Positions 18,933 to 28,411 of a stretch of DNA of 64,000 bases are shown piece after piece; position 1 is the stretch's first letter; each line of letters begins with the position of its first letter. Source of the stretch: an uncultured Methanobrevibacter sp. Lineage in GTDB: Archaea > Methanobacteriota > Methanobacteria > Methanobacteriales > Methanobacteriaceae. A program made the translations under genes and the position numbers. The notes under the pieces are model-generated. The model was not told the origin of the DNA and searched no databases. It saw nothing but the letters and a program-made list of their open reading frames with translations. The DNA lies in assembly GCF_902764455.1 (NCBI RefSeq), contig NZ_CACWVY010000016.1:17331-81330 (forward strand), written 5' to 3'.

Positions 18933-21149
18933 ATGAAAAAAATCTTAATAAGTATATTATTACTAATTCTAACAATAGGAGCAGTTAGTGCAGCTGATGA
19001 AAACATCACATCAGATAATCTGACTGTCAGCAAAGATTTGCAAATCGAATCTTCTACAGATGAAATTTTAAGTGAAAATGAAGAGGGAACATTTCAGGAA
19101 TTATCCGATTTAATTAAAAACACTCCTGATGCAGGAACTTTAAAATTAGATAAAAATTATGCAAATTCAAAATCCGGCGGAGAAATTACCATATCAAAAT
19201 CAATAACCATTGATGGGGATGGGCATATATTAGATTCTAATTCTGCTTCAAGAATATTTAAGGTACAAACACCAGATACAGTAATTTTAAAAAACATAAT
19301 CTTTAAAAATGGAAATTCAAAAAATGGCGGTGCAATAGCTTTAGATTATGAGAGCAATATTTATTCATCCACCTATGTAGACAACTGTACTTTTATAAAT
19401 TGTCAAGCAGATGAAAGCGGAGCAATTTATTTTGAAAGAGGTTATATGTACTCCGACGGAGGCCATGGCGTTAAATATGGAGTGTGTAACTCAAAGATTA
19501 TAAACTGCAATTTCATAAACTGTACAGCCAAAAACAACGGAGGTGCAATGTGTTTTTATGACTATACAAAAAATGGAATTATTGACAGCTGTAATTTCAT
19601 AAACTGTACAGCCAAAAACAACGGAGGAGCAGTTTACTTTTATCCGTACATGTCAGAAGATATTGACATGGATTTTACATATTATTATTTTAACTCACAG
19701 GGAGTCATTAATAATTGTAGTTTTTTAAATTGCAATGCCAAAAAGGGGGGTGCAATTTACATCGGCAGAGATTACATCACATCAGATTTTGAATTTCTTA
19801 GATATTTCGGTGCTGAAATCAACAGTACCGTCAGTAACTGTGATTTTATGAACTGTTATTCAAATCTGGGAGGATCAATATACTGGGACAGCATACAGGG
19901 AAAAATCGAAAATTCCAAATTCACATCATCACGTGCGAAAAACGGAGGAGCAGTATATGCCTGTGAAAATATTGATTTAGGAATAGCTAACTCCACCTTC
20001 ATAAACAATACGGCCACTGAATTTGGAAGTGCAGTTTACGGAGGTTTGATTTCAAATTGCAGTTTTAATGGAAATACTGATCCTGAAATATATAATCTGT
20101 ACAATTTGACTTTAGACATCTACAAAAACCAGAAAATATCCAACTGCATAATTGGAATAACTCTTCCAAGAGATACTATAGGAAACTTTTCTCTTTATGT
20201 ACTGGACGGTGAAGAATACAAATTTGCAGATAGCGTAAACATTACAGGAAGCACTGCAGAAATTAATTTCAAATCACCAAAAGTAGGAGACATTAAGATA
20301 AAAACTATCACTAATACAAATTACGGAGTTTTTGAATCCTACGAGCAAATTAGCCTAACATCCATAGAATTTGAAGAATCCTATGACGGAAGATATTATT
20401 TGAATTCAATCTACACTGTAAAAACCCTGCTTCCTGAAGATGCCAAAGGCAATTTTTCATTGTATGTAAATAATGAGCTATACGAATGTGTTAACTTGAC
20501 ATACGGCGGCGCAGAAATACGCTTCATAACACTAAAAGAAGGCAAATACTGCCTTGAAGCAGTCTGCAACAGCAATTACGGATTGGAAAATGCAAGTAAT
20601 GAAATCAGGTTTGAAGACGGAAGAGATTTGTATATAAGAGTTGAAGTCATGTTCTACAATGAAGCTAAAAAACTCGAAGTGGACGTTCTTGGTATCAATT
20701 CAAAACCAGTTGCAAAAAACACTCCAATTACTGTAAAAATTGGTTCTACCACAATTAAAGCAAAAACAGATGCATATGGTACTGCAAAAGTAAATATTCC
20801 TAAATTAAAACCTGGAAAATACACAATTACAGCCAGATATGGAAATGTAAAAGTGACCGATAAATTAATTGTTAATCATATTGTAACACTTAAAAGCGTT
20901 AAATTCAAAAAATCCGCAAAAAAACTTACCCTGCAGGCAACTTTAAAAAATTCAAAAGCAATTAAAGGAAAGACAGTGACTTTTAAATTCAACGGCAAAA
21001 TATACAAAGCAAAAACAAACTCAAAAGGAATAGCAAAAGTCACCATCAAATCCAATGTCTTAAAAAAACTCAAGGCAGGTAAAAAAGTAACATATCAGGC
21101 AACATACCTAAAAGACACAGTTAAAAAAACTGATAAAGTTCAAAAATAA
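18933..21149 (+). CDS. Adhesin-like surface protein, Cys-rich beta-helix, Ig-like repeats and shared C-terminal module
   Basis: 738 residues, preceded by AAAGGAGG. The signal peptide is at 1-21 (GAVSAA). The segment ISKSITIDGDGHILDS opens a parallel beta-helix (about 75-390) with repeated CNFINCTAKNNGGA-type turns. Two Ig-like repeats (about 395-555) contain Tyr-rich segments. A Big_1-like repeat (about 565-640; VAKNTPITVKIGSTTIKAKT) leads into the shared C-terminal module (about 645-738), which ends KKTDKVQK. The D in KKTDK replaces a V conserved in the other copies through one T-to-A change at 21133. The protein is presumably exported and wall-associated. Confidence 0.88.
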   Translation: MKKILISILLLILTIGAVSAADENITSDNLTVSKDLQIESSTDEILSENEEGTFQELSDLIKNTPDAGTLKLDKNYANSKSGGEITISKSITIDGDGHILDSNSASRIFKVQTPDTVILKNIIFKNGNSKNGGAIALDYESNIYSSTYVDNCTFINCQADESGAIYFERGYMYSDGGHGVKYGVCNSKIINCNFINCTAKNNGGAMCFYDYTKNGIIDSCNFINCTAKNNGGAVYFYPYMSEDIDMDFTYYYFNSQGVINNCSFLNCNAKKGGAIYIGRDYITSDFEFLRYFGAEINSTVSNCDFMNCYSNLGGSIYWDSIQGKIENSKFTSSRAKNGGAVYACENIDLGIANSTFINNTATEFGSAVYGGLISNCSFNGNTDPEIYNLYNLTLDIYKNQKISNCIIGITLPRDTIGNFSLYVLDGEEYKFADSVNITGSTAEINFKSPKVGDIKIKTITNTNYGVFESYEQISLTSIEFEESYDGRYYLNSIYTVKTLLPEDAKGNFSLYVNNELYECVNLTYGGAEIRFITLKEGKYCLEAVCNSNYGLENASNEIRFEDGRDLYIRVEVMFYNEAKKLEVDVLGINSKPVAKNTPITVKIGSTTIKAKTDAYGTAKVNIPKLKPGKYTITARYGNVKVTDKLIVNHIVTLKSVKFKKSAKKLTLQATLKNSKAIKGKTVTFKFNGKIYKAKTNSKGIAKVTIKSNVLKKLKAGKKVTYQATYLKDTVKKTDKVQK

Positions 21150-21178
21150 TGGGATTAACATCTCCACCATTATTTTTT
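21142..21178 (+). terminator. Hairpin terminator overlapping the stop codon
   Basis: AAAAATAATGG and CCATTATTTTT form an 11-bp stem with a 14-base loop, including the TAA stop and followed by T residues. Confidence 0.65.
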
Positions 21179-21195
21179 AAATAAAAGGTAAAATT

Positions 21196-23160
21196 ATGAA
21201 AAAAAAGATTTTAATAATATCCCTGCTGCTTATTTTAACAATAGGTGCTGTCTGGGCAGGTGATGATATAACTTCTGATGAACTGACAGTTAGTGCAGAT
21301 GCAAGTATCTGCATAGTTAATGAATCCAATGAAATCTTAACAGAAAATCATAGCGCAACATTCACAGACTTATCAGAACTTATTAAAAACACACAAGAAA
21401 ATGATACTTTAGAATTGGATGAAGATTATGTAAATGAAGGAGAAATTTCAAAAGAAGGAATATGCATCTCAAAAGCCATGACCATTGACGGAAAGGGACA
21501 CACATTAAATGCAAACAAAGTATCCAGAATATTTGATATCCACTCATCAGACGTGATTTTGAAAAATATTGTTTTTAAAAATGGACAATATCTCTATCCT
21601 GAAAAGGACTATTACAGCTGGGATGAAGGAGGTGCAATTTATTTTAATTATGATGTGAAAAACTGTACCATCAACAATTGCAGCTTTATTGACTGTGTTA
21701 GTGAAAGTGGAACAATTCATTTCAGTTACGAATCATGCGATAATATCATAAACAACTGCAGCTTCATAAATTGCCTGGCAAAATACAGAGGAAGTGCAGT
21801 TTCCAGCAATGGAGATAACAACTACATTAATAACACCAGCTTTATAAAATGTTCAAAAAATGGAGAAAGTGTAATTTCCTATGATGATTGCAGCAAGTGT
21901 ATTGTTAATAACAGCCGCTTTATAGACTCAAAAGGAATAGGAATTGAATATTTATACTGCAGCAATTGTTTTACTAACAATTGTACATTTATAAATTGCA
22001 GAAATAGTGCAATTTACTTTTCTAGGGGTTATTCAATAAGTGACGGAGGATATGGTTATTATAAAGGATGTTATAACTGTACAGTGAATAAATGCAGTTT
22101 TACAAATTGCTATTCAGGTGATGACGGAGGAGCCATCATATTTTACGACAGCAATGAAAATGGAATCATCGAAAACTGTATTTTTACTAACTGTCAGGCA
22201 AAAAATGGCGGTGCAATATACTTTTATGATTATTATGAATCTAAATGGTGCAGCTATTTTTCCTTTGAAAAAGCAATAATTAGAAATTGCAGTTTTATAA
22301 ACTGTAAGGCCAACTATGGAGGTTCAGTTTATGTGGGTGACGATTCATATTACGCCAAAGTGATTGGATGCAGTTTTATAAATTCCAATGCGATTGTTGG
22401 AGGAGCCATATATTGGAGCGGTAAAAACGGCAGAATTGAAAATTCAAATTTTACATCATCCCATGCAGTAAATGGCGGCGCAGTATATAGTGATAAAAAC
22501 ATCAATTTAAAAATTATCGAAACCGATTTTAAAAACAATATTGCAGACAAATACGGCAGTGCAGTTTACGGAGCAAGCGTTTCCAAATGTACTTTTAGCA
22601 AAAATACCAAACCTGAAATCTACAGCAAATATAGTCCTGCAATTAGTGCAGCGAATACAAAAATTACATATACTGAAATATACTCCATAAAAGTTTACAA
22701 AAATACCAAAGTTTCTGCAAAATACACTAAAATCATACTTAAACTAAACGGCAAATCCTTTAAAACAGTATATACCAAAGACAACGGTATTGCAAAGTTT
22801 AAAATTGACCAAAAACCTGGAAGATATAAGTTAAGTATAACATCCCTTGGTAAAACAGTGACAAAAACACTAACTGTAAAACACATTGTGATTCTAAAAG
22901 CAGTTAAAGTTAAAAAATCAGCCAAAAAAATAACATTGGAGGCAGCATTGGCTAAAGTCAACGGCAAATATCTTAAAAACAAACAGATTACTTTTAAATT
23001 CAACGGTAAAACATTCCCGGCAAAAACAAACTCAAAAGGTGTAGCAAAAGTAACCGTGCCCCAATCAGTTCTAAGCAAACTTAAAGTAGGTAAGAAAATA
23101 ACCTATCAGGCAACATACCTGAAAGACATCGTCAAAAAAACTGTTAAAGTTAGAAAATAA
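21196..23160 (+). CDS. Adhesin-like surface protein, Cys-rich beta-helix with shared C-terminal module
   Basis: 654 residues, 46 bases after the preceding gene. The signal peptide (1-22) ends GAVWAG. The beta-helix spans about 80-470, introduced by ISKAMTIDGKGHTLNA, with many CSFINC and CTFINC turns spaced by 20-30 residues. A short Ig-like domain (about 485-560) leads to the shared C-terminal module (about 562-654). The beta-helix turns hold paired Cys/Asn ladders like those of the paralogue at 18933. An exported adhesin whose partner is unknown. Confidence 0.88.
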   Translation: MKKKILIISLLLILTIGAVWAGDDITSDELTVSADASICIVNESNEILTENHSATFTDLSELIKNTQENDTLELDEDYVNEGEISKEGICISKAMTIDGKGHTLNANKVSRIFDIHSSDVILKNIVFKNGQYLYPEKDYYSWDEGGAIYFNYDVKNCTINNCSFIDCVSESGTIHFSYESCDNIINNCSFINCLAKYRGSAVSSNGDNNYINNTSFIKCSKNGESVISYDDCSKCIVNNSRFIDSKGIGIEYLYCSNCFTNNCTFINCRNSAIYFSRGYSISDGGYGYYKGCYNCTVNKCSFTNCYSGDDGGAIIFYDSNENGIIENCIFTNCQAKNGGAIYFYDYYESKWCSYFSFEKAIIRNCSFINCKANYGGSVYVGDDSYYAKVIGCSFINSNAIVGGAIYWSGKNGRIENSNFTSSHAVNGGAVYSDKNINLKIIETDFKNNIADKYGSAVYGASVSKCTFSKNTKPEIYSKYSPAISAANTKITYTEIYSIKVYKNTKVSAKYTKIILKLNGKSFKTVYTKDNGIAKFKIDQKPGRYKLSITSLGKTVTKTLTVKHIVILKAVKVKKSAKKITLEAALAKVNGKYLKNKQITFKFNGKTFPAKTNSKGVAKVTVPQSVLSKLKVGKKITYQATYLKDIVKKTVKVRK

Positions 23161-23190
23161 GGACTAAGCATCCTTATTATAAATTTTTTT
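23156..23190 (+). terminator. Hairpin terminator overlapping the stop codon
   Basis: AATAAGGA and TCCTTATT form an 8-bp stem with a 7-base loop, followed by a T7 run. The TAA stop lies in the left arm. Confidence 0.65.
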
Positions 23191-23450
23191 AGATATGATG
23201 CAAATTGCCATCAATCACTTTTCATTATATTGTAATCTACTTATATATGAAAGATAGAAACCGTGAGAAAACATTTTTACTGCTTCTGGATTAACAATAG
23301 TTTTCATATTAATAATTGAATAACATTTCTTAAAAGTGAGATTAACTTCCCATACCTTCTTTTTTAAAACTAATAATAAATTATATTTTAATTTCCCATA
23401 AATTGTATATACTAATGTATAAAAAATATATTACTATAGGAGATTTTCAT

Positions 23451-26400
23451 ATGAAAAAAATATTTTTTTTAAGCATTTTATTAATAATGCTAACGATAGG
23501 AGCAGCTTGTGCAACAGATAACACTACATCAAATGAACTAAAAGCAGATAACATTGATGTGCCTATTGCACAAACAATTGAAGACAACAATTCTTTAAAC
23601 ACAAATAACATTCAAGAAGAACCTACTCAAATAACTGAAAACACCCCATCTGGTGAAAAACTTAATGCTAGCTATATGATTTATGTTGATGGCGAATATT
23701 TAAGAGGATCACGATTTGAAGGTGAATTCAACATAGAAATGTATGATAGAGAATTTTTAAATGGACAGCTGGAAGTTTATATTGATGATAATTTAAAGTT
23801 TAAGACAAACCCTGCAATAGATTATGGTTCAGATACATATTCATGGGAAAGTGCAGACTATAAAAATTCATATTGTCTATGGAACATTTACTTTTTAGAC
23901 GAATTAGAATTGGAATATGGATTACATAAGGCGGAATTTAAATACAGTGGAGATTCTCTCTTCAATGATTTCGATGAAATAAGATATTTTAACTACACAT
24001 ATATGCGGTTTTATGTCCCTGAAGACGAAAATGAATATGAAAGCACATGTCGCATTTGTGTTGAATCATATGATGCAACTGGAAATTTAAAAATATTGCT
24101 TGACAATAAAACAATACACGACGAGAAATTTACTGGTTATGAATATATTGATTTAGAAAATCTGACTTATGGCAACCACGCATACGACATTTACTATACT
24201 GGAAAGTATAATTTCGAATCAATCCACAAGCATGGTACATTTAACCGAACTTACAGTTTATATGCATATCTTAGTGACGATGAGGGAAAACTCCCAATAG
24301 ATGAAAACATAATAAACATTGAATTGCCAGAAGATGCAAAATCCAACATAACAGTCATTGTAAACAATAAAACCTACATGACCCCCACAAAAAACGGTAA
24401 AGCAAGCGTAACTATAACCAATTTTAATATAGGACAAAACTACATTTACATTACCTATAAAGACGACAAGTATTATGAAAAGACAATTATCAAAAACATT
24501 ACCGTCATACCTGCATTGCATTTTACATATGCAGATTCTGATAAATATCAAAGCGATGCAAATGTGGAATTAATAATGTCTGAAAATGCTAAAGGAACTT
24601 TAAAAGTTAAAGTAGACGAAGACTACTTTACTTCCGATTTGTCAAATGGCAAAGCATCAGTTCCTTTGAATATGGTCATGAATGGAACACATGATTTTGA
24701 AATAACCTATGTCGGAGACTACGGCGAATACTTCAAAAATGAAACATATGAAAACATTAGCATAATCAATGTGACAAAAAAGGATTGGGATATGGAATTC
24801 AGTTTTTATCTGGATACAACTCTCAGTGAACCTTATTTATACATAATTGTCACAACCCCTTACGAATTTGGAGTAACAGAAACATATTACATTGACGGGG
24901 AAAAATGTGCACAATACACACATTATGATTATGCATATTACGACTGGGAGTCACGGGAAGAAGCATACAAAAATTTAGGAGATTATTACTCCAAATTAGC
25001 TAATGGGACACATACATTAACAGTTAGACATTCTGGAAATGATGACTACATTGCAAAAAGTAAAACAGTGACATTTTCAAAACCATTTGATGGAAAAATT
25101 CATTCAGGAGCCAATATAGCACTTGACGATGATATGGTAAGACTTGAACTGCCTGAAGGTGAAAGCGGAATTCTAACAGTAAAAATCAATAACACTACAA
25201 AGAAAGTAAATATTGCAAATAAAACTTCTTTTTCATATCCATTAAATTTGAAGGAGGGAGTATGGAATATTAATGTAACATACCAAGGAAAAAATATAAG
25301 CAAAACAAAAGTATTTAAACTTGATAATTTACCATACTTTGACATAACATGCGAGGAATACTTCTATAAGGATACAACAAAAGCGGCTTATATTGAATAT
25401 AATGAAGATTCTTTTTTAAAGCATGTAAATGTATTAATAGATAACAAAAAATACACAGGATCTTTGAAATACGGAAAAATTGATTTAAGCAAATTGGCTG
25501 CAGGCAAACATAGCATACGTGTTGATTACAAAAACAGCGAGAATAAAGTACTAAAATCAATCAAGAAAACATTCACTATTCTCAGCTATTCCTATCCGAA
25601 AATAGAGTTAAAAGATACTAATTCACAAGAACTCAACAGTAATTTGAATAGCTATCCTCCCACCATCACTCTAAGTGATGATACAACATTGATTATGGAC
25701 ATAAATTTAAATGGCAACGTTAAAGGAACCGTAACAGTTTATAAAACATTGGTCGATTTCTATGGAAGATATGGTGATGAGCTTGACGAAACCATTATTG
25801 GAACATATAAAAGTTTTAGTTTAAGCAAAGGCAAAGCGCAAATAAGCATTCCTACAAAAATTCTTAATAAAACCTACAGCATTAAATTAGCTATAAAAAT
25901 TAACGGTGGAAATACCATTTATAAAAGTTTCAAAACCTACTGGTCTCCAAAAGTAGTACATCCAACAAAAATGATCTATGGCGATAAGAAAACCTTGACA
26001 ATATACACCCCAGGATATGACAATAAGGTTATCGGAATGTTTGGTAAGTTCAAACCTATTTATTCAAAAATAATCAACGGAACCGCAAAATTCTCACTAT
26101 CCACACTGCCTGTAAGAAATGGAGTTCCAGTCACATTCATATATACCCAAGATGAATATGACGAAGACCTAGGTTACTACAATTCTATTTTAGATACTTA
26201 TAATCTAAAATTAAACATACAAGACACTGCAAGTGAAAAAATAAATATGTACTACAATGACGGAACAGCATATAGCTTAAAAGTAGCTAAAATTTATGGA
26301 AAAGAAGTTAAAAAAGGCCAAACAGTAACTTTCAAAATAGGCAAAAACAAATTTAAGGTAAAAACAGATAAAAATGGAGTTGCAAAGCTTAAAATATCAG

Positions 26401-26750
26401 ATAAGGTCACACCCGGAAAATACACTCTGATTGCAACTTATAAAAATGCTAAAATCTCCAAAAAGTTAACCGTTAAACAGGTGCTGACTGTTAAATCTGT
26501 TAAAGTTAAAAAGTCTGCTAAAAAATTAGTCCTCCAGGCAACCCTTAAAAGCAAAAAAGTATTGAAAGGAAAAACACTAACTTTCAAATTCAACGAAAAA
26601 ACATACAAAACTAAAACAAACTCTAAAGGAATAGCCAAAGTAACCATCAACAAATCTGTTTTAAGCAAACTCAAAGTCGGCAAAAAAATAACCTACCAGG
26701 CAACATACCTGAAAGACACCATTAAAAAAACAGTTAAAGTTTTAAAATAA
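23451..26750 (+). CDS. Large adhesin-like surface protein with Ig-like repeats
   Basis: 1099 residues from the ATG at 23451, which follows TAGGAG (23437-23442). A TTG 48 bases upstream is in frame, but the signal peptide starts at this ATG. The signal peptide is at 1-20 (GAACA). At least seven Ig-like repeats of about 85-100 residues fill about 55-920, with markers such as FKYSGDSLFNDF, IYYTGKYNFESI, ITYVGDYGEYFK and VRHSGNDDYIAK. A Big_1-like repeat is at about 940-1005, and the shared C-terminal module is at about 1008-1099. It probably forms an extended stalk. The upstream 290-base gap is AT-rich and appears to be its promoter region. Confidence 0.87.
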   Translation: MKKIFFLSILLIMLTIGAACATDNTTSNELKADNIDVPIAQTIEDNNSLNTNNIQEEPTQITENTPSGEKLNASYMIYVDGEYLRGSRFEGEFNIEMYDREFLNGQLEVYIDDNLKFKTNPAIDYGSDTYSWESADYKNSYCLWNIYFLDELELEYGLHKAEFKYSGDSLFNDFDEIRYFNYTYMRFYVPEDENEYESTCRICVESYDATGNLKILLDNKTIHDEKFTGYEYIDLENLTYGNHAYDIYYTGKYNFESIHKHGTFNRTYSLYAYLSDDEGKLPIDENIINIELPEDAKSNITVIVNNKTYMTPTKNGKASVTITNFNIGQNYIYITYKDDKYYEKTIIKNITVIPALHFTYADSDKYQSDANVELIMSENAKGTLKVKVDEDYFTSDLSNGKASVPLNMVMNGTHDFEITYVGDYGEYFKNETYENISIINVTKKDWDMEFSFYLDTTLSEPYLYIIVTTPYEFGVTETYYIDGEKCAQYTHYDYAYYDWESREEAYKNLGDYYSKLANGTHTLTVRHSGNDDYIAKSKTVTFSKPFDGKIHSGANIALDDDMVRLELPEGESGILTVKINNTTKKVNIANKTSFSYPLNLKEGVWNINVTYQGKNISKTKVFKLDNLPYFDITCEEYFYKDTTKAAYIEYNEDSFLKHVNVLIDNKKYTGSLKYGKIDLSKLAAGKHSIRVDYKNSENKVLKSIKKTFTILSYSYPKIELKDTNSQELNSNLNSYPPTITLSDDTTLIMDINLNGNVKGTVTVYKTLVDFYGRYGDELDETIIGTYKSFSLSKGKAQISIPTKILNKTYSIKLAIKINGGNTIYKSFKTYWSPKVVHPTKMIYGDKKTLTIYTPGYDNKVIGMFGKFKPIYSKIINGTAKFSLSTLPVRNGVPVTFIYTQDEYDEDLGYYNSILDTYNLKLNIQDTASEKINMYYNDGTAYSLKVAKIYGKEVKKGQTVTFKIGKNKFKVKTDKNGVAKLKISDKVTPGKYTLIATYKNAKISKKLTVKQVLTVKSVKVKKSAKKLVLQATLKSKKVLKGKTLTFKFNEKTYKTKTNSKGIAKVTINKSVLSKLKVGKKITYQATYLKDTIKKTVKVLK

Positions 26751-26781
26751 GGATTCACCGCCCTTATTTACCTTTCTTTTT
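26745..26781 (+). terminator. Hairpin terminator overlapping the stop codon
   Basis: AAATAAGG and CCTTATTT form an 8-bp stem with a 9-base loop, followed by a T-rich tract. The TAA stop lies in the left arm. Confidence 0.65.
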
Positions 26782-26885
26782 TAAAACCATCAACAAATTT
26801 TAGTATGCCTAAATATTTTTGAACAATTTATTTATACTCCGCCCAACAAATTAAAAAATATATAAAAAAGAGAGTTGAGAGTTAT

Positions 26886-28355
26886 ATGAATTTTAAGGCT
26901 AATGAAGATTTTTTAGGGAAATTGATGTATGTCCTTGCATTCATAGTTCTGGGATATACATTATATGTAGCGGTCAGATACCCCTTCCTGACCGTTGACG
27001 GCTGGTTTACGAAAGGTTTGCTGAGTCTGCCGATTACACAGCAAATTTCAATCACTGCAATTGACGTGCATCCGCCGCTGTACTATCTGATTTTGAATGC
27101 TGTTGTAAGCGTGCTGGGCGTGTTTAATGCTGATTTGATTTTGTCAATGAAAATAGCTTCCATAATCCCATATGTGATTATTTTCATTTTATGTCTTACA
27201 AAACTAAGAAAGGATTACGGAACACTGGCTGGAGGACTTGCTGCATTTTCACTTCTGACAATGAGTGCATACTTCAACCACTATCTCACAGCAAGAATGT
27301 ACAGCTGGGCAATACTGTTTATCTTTGCGGCATTTCTTTATGTCAAACCAATTCTGGAGGAAAATGACCTCAAATCATGGATTATAGTTTCAGTCTTTGC
27401 AGTTCTTGGCGCGTATACACACTACTTTGCTGCAGTCGCATTTGTTGCACTTTATTTCCTGCTTTTCGTTTATGTGATAATCAGAAACAGGGATGCAATT
27501 AAAAACTGGTTTATTTCAGTAATAATTGGCATAATACTATACGCTCCATGGGCACTGACACTCCTAAGGCAAATGAGAAGTGTCAAAAGCGGCTACTGGA
27601 TTGAACCTGCCAGCCTGAAACTGGTTGTGGACTGTTTTGGAAGCTACATTACATTTTATCCTTCACTTGCAGTTTCAATTGCAGGGTCAGTTCTGCTATT
27701 AGCATTTACCATATTGATTCTTAAAGATTACCTTAAAAATATGGACGTTGAAAATGAATATTATCTGATTGGAATTCTGGCATTTGCCCTTACAATCATT
27801 GCCGGAGCCGTCGCATCATTTGTATACAAGCCTATCATGATTGTAAGATATGTCATGCCGGCATCAGCAATGGTGTGGATTGTAATAAGCATATACATAT
27901 CAAAATTAAATGTTAAAAAGCTTACAATCATACTTACAGTACTGGTTCTTATTGTCGGAGCTGCAAACATTGCATATCAAATGCAGGAAGTTCATGAGCT
28001 CCACGACACCATGGTCAAGGATCTGGAATATCTTGAAAGCATAAACAACAACAATTCAATCATTGTCTATGACGGTATGCAGAAGTACATGAGATTCCAT
28101 GACAATCTTGACAATGCAACATATTACGTCAACTATGAACTGAATAATGAAACACATGATGAAGCCTATGTAAAAACACTTGGACTTAACGACACCCTCT
28201 TTAAAGTTCCTAAGGATTTAGACAAACACCCCGGAAAAACATTATATCTTATAAGGGACCATAGAGGAACCGTAGACCATGTTGACGGATACAAAATGAA
28301 AACAGACAACAAAATCCACAACTGTAAGTTCATAAAAATAACAAAAAATAATTAA
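26886..28355 (+). CDS. GT39/PMT-like membrane glycosyltransferase paralogue with altered DE motif
   Basis: 489 residues with about eleven hydrophobic segments up to residue 360 and a soluble C-terminal domain. The first outer loop (VDGWFTKGLLSLP) followed by DVHPPLYYLIL matches the PMT_2/ArnT-like GT-C family. Its paralogue at 46061 has VDEYW and DVHPPLYYMIL at the same places. In this family the first-loop acidic DE pair takes part in catalysis; here the second acid is Gly (D38-G39). It might therefore use another base, have altered activity or be a non-catalytic partner. Such enzymes transfer a sugar from polyprenyl-phosphate donors to exported proteins or glycans. It stands alone after the adhesin at 23451, and the base composition is somewhat richer in G+C than that of the adhesins. 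Confidence 0.75.
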   Translation: MNFKANEDFLGKLMYVLAFIVLGYTLYVAVRYPFLTVDGWFTKGLLSLPITQQISITAIDVHPPLYYLILNAVVSVLGVFNADLILSMKIASIIPYVIIFILCLTKLRKDYGTLAGGLAAFSLLTMSAYFNHYLTARMYSWAILFIFAAFLYVKPILEENDLKSWIIVSVFAVLGAYTHYFAAVAFVALYFLLFVYVIIRNRDAIKNWFISVIIGIILYAPWALTLLRQMRSVKSGYWIEPASLKLVVDCFGSYITFYPSLAVSIAGSVLLLAFTILILKDYLKNMDVENEYYLIGILAFALTIIAGAVASFVYKPIMIVRYVMPASAMVWIVISIYISKLNVKKLTIILTVLVLIVGAANIAYQMQEVHELHDTMVKDLEYLESINNNNSIIVYDGMQKYMRFHDNLDNATYYVNYELNNETHDEAYVKTLGLNDTLFKVPKDLDKHPGKTLYLIRDHRGTVDHVDGYKMKTDNKIHNCKFIKITKNN

Positions 28356-28390
28356 AATAAGGATTAACATCCTTTATTTTTTCTTTTTAA
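28354..28390 (+). terminator. Hairpin terminator at the stop codon
   Basis: AAATAAGGAT pairs with ATCCTTTATTT around a TAAC loop with a one-base bulge, followed by T residues. The left arm begins just after the coding stop. Confidence 0.6.
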
Positions 28391-28411
28391 ACCATCTCCA
28401 AAAATTAAATT

